This document shows, piece after piece, positions 17,693 through 26,918 of a stretch of DNA of 64,000 bases. Position numbers and translations under genes: made by a program. The notes beneath the pieces were generated by a model. The model was not told the origin of the DNA. It did not search any database and worked only from the letters and a program-made list of their open reading frames with translations. Source of the DNA: an uncultured Clostridia bacterium. Lineage in GTDB: Bacteria; Bacillota; Clostridia; UBA1381. The stretch lies in assembly GCA_934489015.1 (NCBI GenBank), contig CAKSSN010000004.1, positions 62,001 through 126,000 of the forward strand. The letters are read 5' to 3'. The stretch's first letter is position 1; every line of letters starts with the position of its first letter.

Positions 17693-20050
17693 TTATTCCT
17701 CTGCCGGCATTTCGGGAACTGTTTCCGGCGTGTCGTTTTCATCCTTAACCGGAGTTGTTTCCTTAGGCGTCTCCTCATCGGGCGACTGCGGAGCGTGGCT
17801 CTTCTCCGGCGATTCTGTTTTTTTCGGCGTATGAGTTGCCTTTTTGGAAGCCTTTTCCGAAGACTCACTATCGTCCGACTTATACGAGCCCGTCTTACCT
17901 CTGTGACCTGTGCAGGTCTTTTTTGGCGCTCTGCCGCTTACAAAATATGCGGTCATCGTCTGGCAGCTCTTTCTCGGAAGAAGCCCCGTAACGGCGCACA
18001 CCTCTGTTTCCTCAACAGTTGACGGCATTTGAAATTCCTTATTCTCAAGCCCGTCATGAACGCTTTGCATAACCTTTTTCCATGCTGCAACGGACGGATT
18101 TGAGCCTCCTACCGATTTCGGCTTATCGTAGCCGTACCACACCGCACCGACATAATACGGAGTGAAGCCGACAAACCATTTATCCTTATTATCGTTTGTT
18201 GTTCCTGTTTTTCCGAAGGTTGTCATTCCGGAAAGCTTAGCCCCTCTTGCGGTGCCGTAGCCGCTGTTTACAGGCTCTTTAAGCAAATCCGTCATGATAT
18301 ATGCGCTTGACGCCTTAAGCGCCTGCGTGGACGAACGCGTGTTTTCAAGAATTACATTTCCCGAAGCGTCCGTAACCTTTGTATAGGTTATCGGCTTATT
18401 GTATTTTCCGCCGTTTGCGAATATACTGTACGCCGCCGCCATCTCCTTGACCGAAACGCCTTTTGTAAGACCTCCGAGCGCAAGCGAGCTGTAGTTTTTA
18501 TCAGCTGACGTAAGCGTCGAAATTTTAAAGTTATTTTCAATATACGAATACGATTTGTTTATTCCGATCATATCGAGGACCTTAACCGCCGGAATATTTG
18601 ACGATCTTCCGACAGCCTCTTTAATTGTCATATCACCCTTAAATCCCTTGTATGAGTTGCTCGGCTCCCAGTTATCGTTTCCTATCGTTATTTTCTCGTC
18701 CTTAACAACGGTTGTTTCATCAATCTGCTCAAGCTCTATTGCCGGAGCATACACCGACAGCGGCTTGATTGCCGAGCCGGGCTGCAGTTTTGACTGCGTT
18801 GCACGGTTTAACCCTCTTATTTCGGTTTTCTTTCCCATTCCGCCGACTATGCCCTTTATCTCTCCGTTGTAGGGGTCCATAATAATCATTGCCGACTGTG
18901 CGGAGCTGCTTGGGAAGTTAGATGTGTTTTCAAAAACCTTCTCCATCTTGTCCTGAATTTCGGGGTCAATTGTCGAATAAATTTTTATTCCTCCGTTTGT
19001 CAGCTGCTGCTGAGCAAAGTCTTCCGAATATCCTTTAACATTCTGCAAATCGGCTATAACATCATTCATAACCTGATCGGCAAAATATGATGTCATATCA
19101 CCGCCGCTGCGGCTTTTCTTCTCAACAACCTTGAGCGAAGCGGAGCTTGCCGCGTCATATTCTTCCTGACTTATCATTCCGAGCTCAAGCATTTTTCCGA
19201 GAACTCGGTTTCTCTTTTCAATATTATTATCCGGATGCGCATACGGGTCATACTTTGCCGGAGTCTGAGTTATTCCGACAATTGAAGCGGCCTCTTCAAG
19301 CGTAAGCTCGTCTGCGGATTTTCCGAAATACATATTTGACGCAGCCTCAACGCCCCAACAGTTATTTGCAAAATAGACTATATTCAAATACATCGTAAGA
19401 ATATCGTCCTTTGAAAGCTGCTTTTCAAGAGCTATCGCTCTCATCATTTCCTTAACCTTTCTTACAGGGCTTCTCTGCTCTTCCTTTGTTATATTTTTTA
19501 TAACCTGCTGCGTGATTGTACTTCCGCCATAAGACGCGTCGCCTATGCCGATTTTGCTTAGCGCATATTTTACGGTCGCGCCGATTGTTCTTTTAAGGTC
19601 AACGCCGTGATGCTTCATAAAGCGCTGATCCTCAATTGCAACAGCTGCCTTTTTCAGATTGTCGCCTATTTCGCTGCTTGATATCCACTTTCTGTTTACA
19701 GTGGATTTTATTTTTTCAAGCTCATGCTCTGCGCCGCTCGAATCGACATACATAATATACGACTCGTTGTTAAGCGCAAGATCGCTTATATTCATATCGC
19801 TGATTTCCGTTGAAACAGCGGTATACATACCAATTCCGACTCCGGTACCTACTATAATAAATATAATTGCCGCAACAATCAAAAAAGCTCCTATGTTTCT
19901 GAAAACCGTATTGCGCTTTTCTTTCTTTTCTTTTTTCTTAAGACGCTTTTCTATACGTGCTGAGGTGTTTTTCCTGCTGCGGCTTCTGTGCAGCGGCTCA
20001 GCGTCGGGAACATAGCTGTACTTATTTTCTTCATCATCACGATAACTCAA
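17693..20050 (-). CDS. Class A penicillin-binding protein (PBP1A type)
   Basis: 785 residues. Basic cytoplasmic tail (1-48), one transmembrane helix (about 50-75), GT51 glycosyltransferase with EDQRFMKHHGVD and GGSTITQQVIKN, then transpeptidase with the motifs SAIK (serine nucleophile), SSN and KTGTT. It polymerises and cross-links peptidoglycan outside the membrane. The C-terminal 70 residues are rich in Lys, Thr, Pro, Glu and Ser, a disordered wall-spanning tail. The start is TTG at 20050, with AGGAGG eight bases upstream. First gene of a surface block with the CuAO-N and SLH proteins. Confidence 0.94.
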   Translation of the reverse strand: MSYRDDEENKYSYVPDAEPLHRSRSRKNTSARIEKRLKKKEKKEKRNTVFRNIGAFLIVAAIIFIIVGTGVGIGMYTAVSTEISDMNISDLALNNESYIMYVDSSGAEHELEKIKSTVNRKWISSSEIGDNLKKAAVAIEDQRFMKHHGVDLKRTIGATVKYALSKIGIGDASYGGSTITQQVIKNITKEEQRSPVRKVKEMMRAIALEKQLSKDDILTMYLNIVYFANNCWGVEAASNMYFGKSADELTLEEAASIVGITQTPAKYDPYAHPDNNIEKRNRVLGKMLELGMISQEEYDAASSASLKVVEKKSRSGGDMTSYFADQVMNDVIADLQNVKGYSEDFAQQQLTNGGIKIYSTIDPEIQDKMEKVFENTSNFPSSSAQSAMIIMDPYNGEIKGIVGGMGKKTEIRGLNRATQSKLQPGSAIKPLSVYAPAIELEQIDETTVVKDEKITIGNDNWEPSNSYKGFKGDMTIKEAVGRSSNIPAVKVLDMIGINKSYSYIENNFKISTLTSADKNYSSLALGGLTKGVSVKEMAAAYSIFANGGKYNKPITYTKVTDASGNVILENTRSSTQALKASSAYIMTDLLKEPVNSGYGTARGAKLSGMTTFGKTGTTNDNKDKWFVGFTPYYVGAVWYGYDKPKSVGGSNPSVAAWKKVMQSVHDGLENKEFQMPSTVEETEVCAVTGLLPRKSCQTMTAYFVSGRAPKKTCTGHRGKTGSYKSDDSESSEKASKKATHTPKKTESPEKSHAPQSPDEETPKETTPVKDENDTPETVPEMPAEE

Positions 20051-20086
20051 TATATATACCTCCTCTAAGGATATATTCCTCCGACG

Positions 20087-20109
20087 ATTGCCGAATTAAT
20101 TACGGCAAT
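20087..20109 (-). promoter_or_regulatory. Hairpin in the PBP mRNA leader
   Basis: Perfect 7-bp arms (20087-20093 with 20103-20109) between the promoter and the TTG start; a second GGAGGA sits just downstream of it on the minus strand. Confidence 0.5.
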
Positions 20110-20148
20110 TAAAATACAGTCATATTAAAACACATTTATCTACAATAT

Positions 20149-20177
20149 ATTATATAGGATAATTGCGATTTTTTCAA
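20149..20177 (-). promoter_or_regulatory. Promoter of the PBP gene
   Basis: Minus strand TTGAAA (20177-20172), 17-base spacer, TATAAT (20154-20149). Gives a leader of about 90 bases. From here to 20290 the sequence is AT-rich with nothing else recognised. Confidence 0.75.
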
Positions 20178-20294
20178 GTCTTTTTTTAAAAAATTAATAA
20201 ATTGCGCATATTTATTTTATTTTTGGGAAATTATACATAAGAAAACATATAACATTGCTGTGCTTTATGCATAATTTTTGGTCATAAATAAAAA

Positions 20295-20334
20295 AAGCGC
20301 GCAAAGCCGCATCAATGTACGGTTCTGCACGCTT
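20295..20334 (-). terminator. Terminator of the sugar operon
   Basis: Stem of about 15 bp with two mismatches (20295-20309 with 20320-20334), followed on the minus strand by T7. Lies 24 bases after the aldolase stop. Confidence 0.85.
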
Positions 20335-20358
20335 TTAATAAAAAATACGCATATTTAA

Positions 20359-21189
20359 TTATTTATTTGAAAACACCTTCATAGCCGTCAGGCAGTCATT
20401 TTTCATGCCCTCCTGTGCGGCAAGCTCTATATCATGAAAAAAAGTTTTATCTTCAAGCGCGCAAACCGCCGCGCCGCCTGCCTTTGCCATATATGTATAA
20501 TAATTTATCTTTCTTACGCCGAGCGATATAACTCTTTTATAATCCTCATGGCTTACGCCAGACCCGCCGTGCATTACAAGAGGCACGCCCACGACATCAT
20601 TTATTTTTTTAAGTCTTTCAAAATCGAGCTTCGGCTCTTTAAGATATATGCCGTGCGCCGTTCCGAACGCGCAGGCGAGCGCGTCAATTCCTGTCGTTTC
20701 GGCAAATTTCCTTGCCTTTTCGGGATCGGTATATATACTCTCACCGCCGCCGCTACCCGATTCTCTTGCGCCCATTGAGCCAACCTCTGCTTCAACCGAC
20801 GCACCGAAACGTGATGCAGCCTCAACGGCTATGCACGTATTTGCGGTGTTCAGCTCCTCCGAAAGTGCGCTGCCGTCATACATAACCGATGTAAAGCCTA
20901 ATTCAAGACCTTTTTTTATGTAATCAAGCTCAGTTCCGTGATCCAAATGAACACATACCGGAATGCTTGCGCGCTCTGCCATAAAGAGCATAATCGGTGC
21001 AATTTCGTCCATTTTACACAAGCCCATTTCCTCATGCACCTGCGCGTGCATTATTATAACAGGCTCTCCCAAAGCTTCTGCGGCCGATATTACGGCTTTA
21101 AGCGACGCAAAATTCGGCGTATTAAATGAACCTATTGCAATTTTTCTCGCTTCTGCGATTTTTAAAATATTTTTAAGTGTTACAAGCAT
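20359..21189 (-). CDS. Class II ketose-(bis)phosphate aldolase
   Basis: 276 residues, FbaA/GatY family. Zinc ligands and active-site motifs are present: VHLDHG, EAEVGSMG, AFGTAHG and MHGGSG. The conserved phosphate-loop motif, usually N-[VI]-D-T or N-[VI]-A-T, reads KINYYTYM: Asn and Thr are kept, Asp/Ala is Tyr. These enzymes cleave ketose 1-phosphates or 1,6-bisphosphates to DHAP and an aldehyde. The changed loop and the neighbours argue for a substrate other than fructose 1,6-bisphosphate. Last gene of the operon; its ATG overlaps the end of the DUF4432 gene by ten bases. Confidence 0.85.
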   Translation of the reverse strand: MLVTLKNILKIAEARKIAIGSFNTPNFASLKAVISAAEALGEPVIIMHAQVHEEMGLCKMDEIAPIMLFMAERASIPVCVHLDHGTELDYIKKGLELGFTSVMYDGSALSEELNTANTCIAVEAASRFGASVEAEVGSMGARESGSGGGESIYTDPEKARKFAETTGIDALACAFGTAHGIYLKEPKLDFERLKKINDVVGVPLVMHGGSGVSHEDYKRVISLGVRKINYYTYMAKAGGAAVCALEDKTFFHDIELAAQEGMKNDCLTAMKVFSNK

Positions 21190-22157
21190 TGTTTTTCCTC
21201 CATAAAATTAAATTTTATATGAAATTCTCTTGTTTCTCCAGGCGATATAAATTCAAGCATATTATTTTTTCTCATTACGTCACACCCGTCGGGTAGACAG
21301 TTTCCCGGCTCAAGACCGAGAACATACTCCCGCTCTCCCATCATCTTCCACTCGGTAAAGCATTTAAGCTCCGACGTATCATAGCTGATTTCCACACCTC
21401 TGCCAATTTTTTTGTTTACGGCCGAAACCGTCACCTTTCCGCTCATTTTATGATAGTAGCACATTTCTTCATAGTCTTTTTGCGGCTCTTCCATTATAAA
21501 GCAGCGATCAATGGCGCTTTCGGCGTGCTCGTTTCGCGCCGCAACCTTTTCGGACGGAATATTAACCTCAGTATGCTCCGAAAGCAAAGGATAACCCATA
21601 TTGCAGTGGTAAAGCACCTCAAGCGGCGCTGTGCGCGGACCGATATTTGTTATCATGTCGGTAAGATAAACCGCGTTTTCATCAAGAGGACATATATATT
21701 CGCGCTCCAGAAGCAGCTGATGCGAAAAAAGTGACGCATCGCGCACAACTGCTTTTATATAAATTTTTCCGTCCGATATATAATGCATGGCGCTTTCGCA
21801 CGGAGTATTTGATATATTCCCGTGAAGCCCAAGCTCCTCACCGTCATACGTGCAGGGTGAGCCTACCGCCGTAAGTCCGCACGTTGTAAAAAATCCGGCT
21901 GTGAACGATTTTAAAAATTCGCTGCCGCTCCTGTCGTAATATTTCGGAGAAACATAGCCGCACGGAGCAAAATAGCCGAGATTTACTCCGCCCATGCTCA
22001 CACGCGAAATATCGGCGCAGCGGTCAAGCGACACCGTAAATTCAAGGCCTCTTCCGTTTCTGACGCTGTAAAGCCTCATTCCGTCGCCCTTGCCGCCGAC
22101 AAGGCGCATTTCCTCCACGCCGTACAGCTGCTGCTCGCACCCTATATATTTATTCAC
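21180..22157 (-). CDS. DUF4432 aldose-epimerase-like protein
   Basis: 325 residues from a GTG at 22157. This start is chosen because GGGAGGG lies seven bases upstream and because it overlaps the kinase stop (GTGAATAA), a coupling signal; the ATG at 22187 has no such site. The fold resembles aldose 1-epimerase (galactose mutarotase): DRCADISRV, TYDGEELGLHGNISNTP, VLYHCNMGYPLL and GLEPGNC follow the DUF4432 pattern with the His and Glu expected of mutarotases. Likely interconverts anomers of the sugar that the isomerase uses. Direct activity for the family is not well established. Confidence 0.8.
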   Translation of the reverse strand: MNKYIGCEQQLYGVEEMRLVGGKGDGMRLYSVRNGRGLEFTVSLDRCADISRVSMGGVNLGYFAPCGYVSPKYYDRSGSEFLKSFTAGFFTTCGLTAVGSPCTYDGEELGLHGNISNTPCESAMHYISDGKIYIKAVVRDASLFSHQLLLEREYICPLDENAVYLTDMITNIGPRTAPLEVLYHCNMGYPLLSEHTEVNIPSEKVAARNEHAESAIDRCFIMEEPQKDYEEMCYYHKMSGKVTVSAVNKKIGRGVEISYDTSELKCFTEWKMMGEREYVLGLEPGNCLPDGCDVMRKNNMLEFISPGETREFHIKFNFMEEKQCL

Positions 22158-23646
22158 TCTCAAACCCTCCCTTTGCCTCGCGCGCAATATCTCTCACGCT
22201 GTCGTAAAGCTTTTTATACGCTCCGAATTTCTTTTCATATGCTCTTTTATATTTTTCGCACGGATAATAGGTTTTTCCGCACTTCACAAACGCTCCTGCC
22301 GCATCCGTCAGACTGTTATACACACCTAAACCGACCGCCGCAAGCATACACGTGCCGCACGCCCCAACCTCACGCGATTTAAGAGCGGTTATCGGCATAC
22401 CGAGAATATCCGCCTTAATCTGAAGCCATACCGGAGATGACGCACCGCCGCCCGTTGCATAAAGTGATTTCGGATTTATTCCAAAGCCCTTTAGATGCTC
22501 TATATTTGTTTTTATCTCATAGGTAACGCCCTCCATAAGTGCCTTATAAATCTGCGGCGCTGTTGTTTCAAGCGTAATGCCGACCATCGCCGCGCTCGAA
22601 AGCGTATCCATATACGGATTTGCCGCACCGGCAAAATGAGGGAGAACAAGTATATCCGTAGGCGCATCGGGAACGACGCTGTCAAGCAGCTTATAAACAT
22701 CGTCTCCCGCCTTTTCCTTTTCGTATTTTGCAAAGCAGTCGCGGTACCACTTTAAAACCGCGCCGCCCGTAAACGAAAGCGCATAGCAGACATATTTATC
22801 ATCAAGCGCATAAGGCACAACGGAATATCCCTCCCGATAAAGCTGCGCATTTTCGGGAATTTCGTCAAATACCGGAGTAACGCACTCAACAGTTCCCGTG
22901 CCGTCAACCGCCATGCCGATTTCGGTTATGCCTGCGCCTATCGCCGCCGCAACCTGATCATGGCAGCCGTTTATTATTATAATATCATCCCTCACGTTAA
23001 GCCTGTCTGCGATTTCGGAAAATATTCTGCCGGCAATGCTTCCGCTTTTAACCGGAACAGACATAAGCGACATATCAACGCCTGCGGCGGAAAAAATTTC
23101 TTCGCTCCAGCATTTATTTCTTACATCAAACGCCATTGTCCGCGCCGCAAGAGAATAATCTATAAAATATTTTCCGCAAAGCACAGACACAATATAATCC
23201 TCCATCAGCATTATATGGCGCACGTTTTTATATATTTCGGGAAGATTATTTTTAACCCACATTATTTTCGGCATAGAATACATAATATGCCCGTCCGCCG
23301 CGCAGATTTCGGTTATCCTTTCCGCTCCGAGCTTTTCCTTAAGCTCTTCAAGCTCTGCTGCGCCGCGCGGGTCCGTATAAAGCATTGACGGCAAAAGAAC
23401 ATTTCCGCCGCTGTCGGTCATTACAAACGCTTCACCGAAGCTTGTTACTCCGAGCGCCGATATTTCCCCACATTCCGAAAGCACTTCAAAAACCGCCGCT
23501 TTTATATCCTCTGCATTTATTTCATGCTCTCCGCCGCTGCGGCGCACGGTATATTCCTTATAGCTGCTTTTTACAAATTCTCCTTTATCCGTATATACGG
23601 TTATTTTGCAGCCCGTTGTTCCTATATCAAGTCCGCCGATAATCAT
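22150..23646 (-). CDS. FGGY-family carbohydrate kinase
   Basis: 498 residues, the usual size of xylulokinase, rhamnulokinase and fuculokinase. N-terminal ATPase fold: IIGGLDIGTTGCKITVY. Later GCHDQVAAAIGAG and DGTGTVECV, and near the C-terminus the adenosine motif ATGGGASSPVWLQIKADI. It should phosphorylate the ketose made by the neighbouring isomerase. Whether at C1 or C5 is not visible; the presence of an aldolase and the lack of an epimerase of the AraD/Rpe type argue for C1. It begins 12 bases after the isomerase stop. Confidence 0.88.
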   Translation of the reverse strand: MIIGGLDIGTTGCKITVYTDKGEFVKSSYKEYTVRRSGGEHEINAEDIKAAVFEVLSECGEISALGVTSFGEAFVMTDSGGNVLLPSMLYTDPRGAAELEELKEKLGAERITEICAADGHIMYSMPKIMWVKNNLPEIYKNVRHIMLMEDYIVSVLCGKYFIDYSLAARTMAFDVRNKCWSEEIFSAAGVDMSLMSVPVKSGSIAGRIFSEIADRLNVRDDIIIINGCHDQVAAAIGAGITEIGMAVDGTGTVECVTPVFDEIPENAQLYREGYSVVPYALDDKYVCYALSFTGGAVLKWYRDCFAKYEKEKAGDDVYKLLDSVVPDAPTDILVLPHFAGAANPYMDTLSSAAMVGITLETTAPQIYKALMEGVTYEIKTNIEHLKGFGINPKSLYATGGGASSPVWLQIKADILGMPITALKSREVGACGTCMLAAVGLGVYNSLTDAAGAFVKCGKTYYPCEKYKRAYEKKFGAYKKLYDSVRDIAREAKGGFESE

Positions 23647-23658
23647 ATAATCACCCCT

Positions 23659-25047
23659 TTAAAGCTCTATAACGTCATATCCGAGATAATAGGAAAGCGC
23701 TTCCTTAATCACTCCCGACATATGATCCACGCCGACAGCCGTGTGATGCCTGAAACCGTTTCTGCCGAGAGAAATAAGCTTATTCTGCAAATTCTTTATT
23801 TCGGCAACTCCGCCGCAGCCGAAAAACTCCTTTTCAATCGGCTCTCCGGTAAATCTGCCCTCATCAACATAAAAGGTAAGCTTTCCGTTTTCGGTTTTGC
23901 AGTTTGAAAACGTCATATCAAACGCGCGTATGCGCCCCTCGTTGCTTCCCCAGCCGCAGCCCGGACAGCCCTTTGCAAACATTTTATGATCGGTTACCGT
24001 TCCTTTTTTCTCCATAAGCGACTGTGCGGTAGAGCCGCAGTGGAATAAAATAACCTTATCGGGATCATCTCCGTAGTTGTTATTCCAGTCAAGGCAGGCT
24101 GTAGGCTTACATGAAGCAAGCTGCATTGAATACATATTTATTGCAGAGCAAAGGTCTATTTCGCATGACGCTACCGTGCCGCGATCATTAAGATAGCTCA
24201 AAAGCACGCATGGCGCAACGCCGAGAACAGTCTGAATTTCTTCCCAGCACCTGAGTGTAATGCAGTCAAGGCGATATTCGTTTATGTAGTCATCTATTAC
24301 AACACTCACCTTTGAAAGCACCGTAAGCTTTTCCGGCGGCACAAGCGTAAAATCTGTATAATTTTTAAGCTCCGCTTCTCTATCCGTCACCTTTTTATCA
24401 TTATCCGCATACTGCCCGACTCTCAGGAATAAATCGGAAAGGTCAAAGGTTTCGCACGTAATTCCGTACTTTTCAAGCGTTATTTCATCATATCTTACGG
24501 TTTTGAATTTTGATGTTCTTGCACCGAGTACACCTATCGAAAAGCGCTTCATGCCGTTCACAACGCGGCAAACCGCCGCAAAATCATCAAGATTTCTGCG
24601 AAATTCCTCCGAAAGCGGATGAACAACGTGCGGCGCAAAAACAGTATATTTTATGCCGTACTGATTAAACACATCCTCTATGCTGAATTTCCCGCAGTAC
24701 GAATCGCGTCTGTGCTCAAAATCCATTTTTCCTATTTCATCGGGGTACGCCTGAATAAAAATCGGCACTCCGGCATTTCTAAGCGCCGCAACGGCGCCGT
24801 TTTCATCGCTGAAATTCGGAAGCGACATAATAACTCCGTCATATTCACCCTCGTGACTTTTGAGCCATTCGGCATATTTCCATCCCTCCGCACGCGTTTC
24901 AACAGCTCCGTAGCGCGTCATTTCCTCAGGAGCAATAAGATATTCATATCCCGCGTCCGACACCGCCTTTGTAAGCTCGCTTCTTGCAGAGCCTATAAGG
25001 CTTGCCGGGAAAAATCCTCTGTTTCCGAAATATAAAGCAAATTTCAT
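23659..25047 (-). CDS. L-fucose/arabinose isomerase-like ketol isomerase
   Basis: 462 residues, shorter than FucI (about 590) but similar to the short fucose-isomerase-like group. Probable metal ligands: Glu in ASCEIDLC, Asp in ACLDWNNNYG, His in LFHCGS, and a C-terminal His segment GFRHHTAVGVDHM. A Cys-rich loop, KGCPGCGWGSNEGRIR, is also typical. The reaction should be aldose to ketose, but members of this group act on different sugars including sulfoquinovose, so the substrate is open. First gene of a four-gene minus-strand operon, divergent from the AraC regulator. Confidence 0.8.
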   Translation of the reverse strand: MKFALYFGNRGFFPASLIGSARSELTKAVSDAGYEYLIAPEEMTRYGAVETRAEGWKYAEWLKSHEGEYDGVIMSLPNFSDENGAVAALRNAGVPIFIQAYPDEIGKMDFEHRRDSYCGKFSIEDVFNQYGIKYTVFAPHVVHPLSEEFRRNLDDFAAVCRVVNGMKRFSIGVLGARTSKFKTVRYDEITLEKYGITCETFDLSDLFLRVGQYADNDKKVTDREAELKNYTDFTLVPPEKLTVLSKVSVVIDDYINEYRLDCITLRCWEEIQTVLGVAPCVLLSYLNDRGTVASCEIDLCSAINMYSMQLASCKPTACLDWNNNYGDDPDKVILFHCGSTAQSLMEKKGTVTDHKMFAKGCPGCGWGSNEGRIRAFDMTFSNCKTENGKLTFYVDEGRFTGEPIEKEFFGCGGVAEIKNLQNKLISLGRNGFRHHTAVGVDHMSGVIKEALSYYLGYDVIEL

Positions 25048-25089
25048 AATATCAATCCTTCCTTTTTAAAAATTTTTATCAGCTTATAC

Positions 25090-25126
25090 TTGATTTTATC
25101 ATAAAATGTGATATAATTATAGTTAA
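25090..25126. promoter_or_regulatory. Overlapping divergent promoters of sugar operon and regulator
   Basis: Plus strand: TTGATT (25090-25095), 16 bases, TATAAT (25112-25117), towards the AraC gene. Minus strand: TTAACT (25126-25121), 17 bases, TATGAT (25103-25098), towards the isomerase. The two polymerases would compete, a setting suited to AraC control. Confidence 0.55.
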
Positions 25127-25171
25127 TAACATTCAAAAAACTGCGAAAACGTACAGAAAGTTGGGATATTT

Positions 25172-25993
25172 GTGCCTTTATTGCTTGATAAAAAAAACTT
25201 ATCCGAGCTGATGAAGCATTTTTACACCTTAACGGGCATAAGGATTGTTTTATTTGACGAAAATTTTGTTGAGCTGCTTTCATATCCCGAAAGCAGAAGC
25301 GCATTTTGTAGCTGCATAAGAAGCAACGAAAATTATGACAGCCTTTGCCGCAAAAGCGATTTGGAGGGACTTGAAAAATGCCGCAGCACCGGAGAAATTT
25401 ATATTTACAAATGCCATGCGGGGCTTATCGAGGTTGTCGCGCCGATACGCAATGACGGAGCGTTTATCGGCTATGTTATGTTCGGCCAGATTACCGATAT
25501 TCGCGACAAAAAAGCATTTGCCGAAAATATGGCAGAGCCATGCATACGCTATGGAATTGACGCGGACGCGGCAAAGAAAATAAAATGCAAAAGCAACGAT
25601 CAGATTATTGCCGCGTCAAAAATAATGGAAGCGCTTATAAGCTATATAAATTTAAAAGAGATGGTGCGGCCGCAAAGGCGCAGGCTATTCGGAGAAATCG
25701 AAAAATACATCAACGAAAACCTATGCGAAAAAATCACGGTGGACGATTTGTGCCGCCGCTTCGGAATAAGCAGAACGCGCCTTTACGAGCTTTTCGGCGG
25801 CTATGTAGGTATTCCGATTGCTCTTTATATAAAAGAAAAGCGGCTCGAAAGAGCAAAAGAGCTTATAAAAGCCGGAGAAACAAGCGCTGCGGCAGCGGAT
25901 AAATGCGGCTTTGACGACTACAACTATTTTTTAAGGGTGTTTAAAAAAAGATACGGTGTATCACCGAAAAAGATGAAAAAGGAAATGGAATGA
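25172..25993 (+). CDS. AraC-family regulator with PocR-type sensor domain
   Basis: 273 residues from a GTG start with only a weak ribosome site. N-terminal about 1-160 matches the PocR ligand domain: Cys-rich CSCIRSNENYDSLCRKSD and YKCHAGLIEVVAPI. C-terminal about 175-270 has two helix-turn-helix motifs (ITVDDLCRRFGISRTRLYEL and GFDDYNYFLRVFKKRYGVSP). PocR of Salmonella senses 1,2-propanediol; in Clostridia this domain is fused to many AraC regulators. It is divergent from the sugar operon and is its likely activator. The next gene starts seven bases after the stop. Confidence 0.85.
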   Translation: MPLLLDKKNLSELMKHFYTLTGIRIVLFDENFVELLSYPESRSAFCSCIRSNENYDSLCRKSDLEGLEKCRSTGEIYIYKCHAGLIEVVAPIRNDGAFIGYVMFGQITDIRDKKAFAENMAEPCIRYGIDADAAKKIKCKSNDQIIAASKIMEALISYINLKEMVRPQRRRLFGEIEKYINENLCEKITVDDLCRRFGISRTRLYELFGGYVGIPIALYIKEKRLERAKELIKAGETSAAAADKCGFDDYNYFLRVFKKRYGVSPKKMKKEME

Positions 25994-26000
25994 GTTGCAA

Positions 26001-26882
26001 ATGAAATGTATGCTATGTCCGAGAAAATGCGGAGCTGACAGAGAAAAAAATATCGGATACTGCGGCACGGGCAGCAAAATCAAAATTGCACGCGCGGCGC
26101 TTCACGAATGGGAGGAGCCGTGTATTTCAGCAAAGGGCGGAAGCGGCGCAATATTTTTTTCGGGCTGCGGTTTAAGATGTATTTACTGTCAGAACAGAGA
26201 AATTTCAAGAGGCAGAATCGGTATTGAAATTGATGAAAACAGATTTTATGAAATTCTTTTTGAGCTCAAGGAAAAGGGAGCGGAAAATATAAATCTCGTA
26301 ACGGCAGGTCATTTTCTGAAGCAAATTCTGCCTGTACTTAAAAAAGCCAAAAATGACGGAATTAATATACCGTTTGTTTACAACACATCGTCATATGAAG
26401 CTGTAGAGCAGATAAAAGCCTTAGACAAAGTAGTTGACATTTATCTGCCGGATTTAAAATATATATCGTCAGAGCTTTCACAAAATTTTTCTTCTGCGGA
26501 GGACTATTTTGATATTGCTTCGGCGGCGATTGACGAAATGGTGCGCCAAAAGGGTAAATGCGTTTTTGACGAGAGCGGGAAAATGATAAGCGGCGTTATA
26601 GTGCGCCACCTTGTTCTGCCAAAGCATATAGGAGAAGCAAAGCGCATTATAAGATACCTGCACACGCGCTACGGTAATGATATTTATATAAGCATAATGA
26701 GCCAGTATACGCCGCTTTTAAAGACCTGCAAATATCCGGAGCTTCTGCGCCGCGTAAAAAAAGACGAATACGACAGAGTTATTGATTATGCGGAGAAAAT
26801 AGGCGTTAAAAATGCCTTTATTCAATGCGGCGCTGCCGCTGAGGAAAGCTTTATTCCGCAGTTTGACTGCGAGGGTGTTTAA
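26001..26882 (+). CDS. PflX-like radical SAM protein
   Basis: 293 residues from the ATG at 26001. Near the N-terminus a Cys motif CMLCPRKCGADR with GYCG, then the radical SAM cluster motif CGLRCIYC (CX3CX2C) at about residue 55. The pattern is that of COG1313, described as pyruvate-formate-lyase-activating-like, though no target has been firmly shown for that group. It starts seven bases after the AraC gene and so shares its transcript. No glycyl radical enzyme gene is in the window. A strong terminator follows. Confidence 0.82.
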   Translation: MKCMLCPRKCGADREKNIGYCGTGSKIKIARAALHEWEEPCISAKGGSGAIFFSGCGLRCIYCQNREISRGRIGIEIDENRFYEILFELKEKGAENINLVTAGHFLKQILPVLKKAKNDGINIPFVYNTSSYEAVEQIKALDKVVDIYLPDLKYISSELSQNFSSAEDYFDIASAAIDEMVRQKGKCVFDESGKMISGVIVRHLVLPKHIGEAKRIIRYLHTRYGNDIYISIMSQYTPLLKTCKYPELLRRVKKDEYDRVIDYAEKIGVKNAFIQCGAAAEESFIPQFDCEGV

Positions 26883-26918
26883 AGCCTGTCGGTCTTTTTA
26901 CACAAAAAAGCTAATTAG

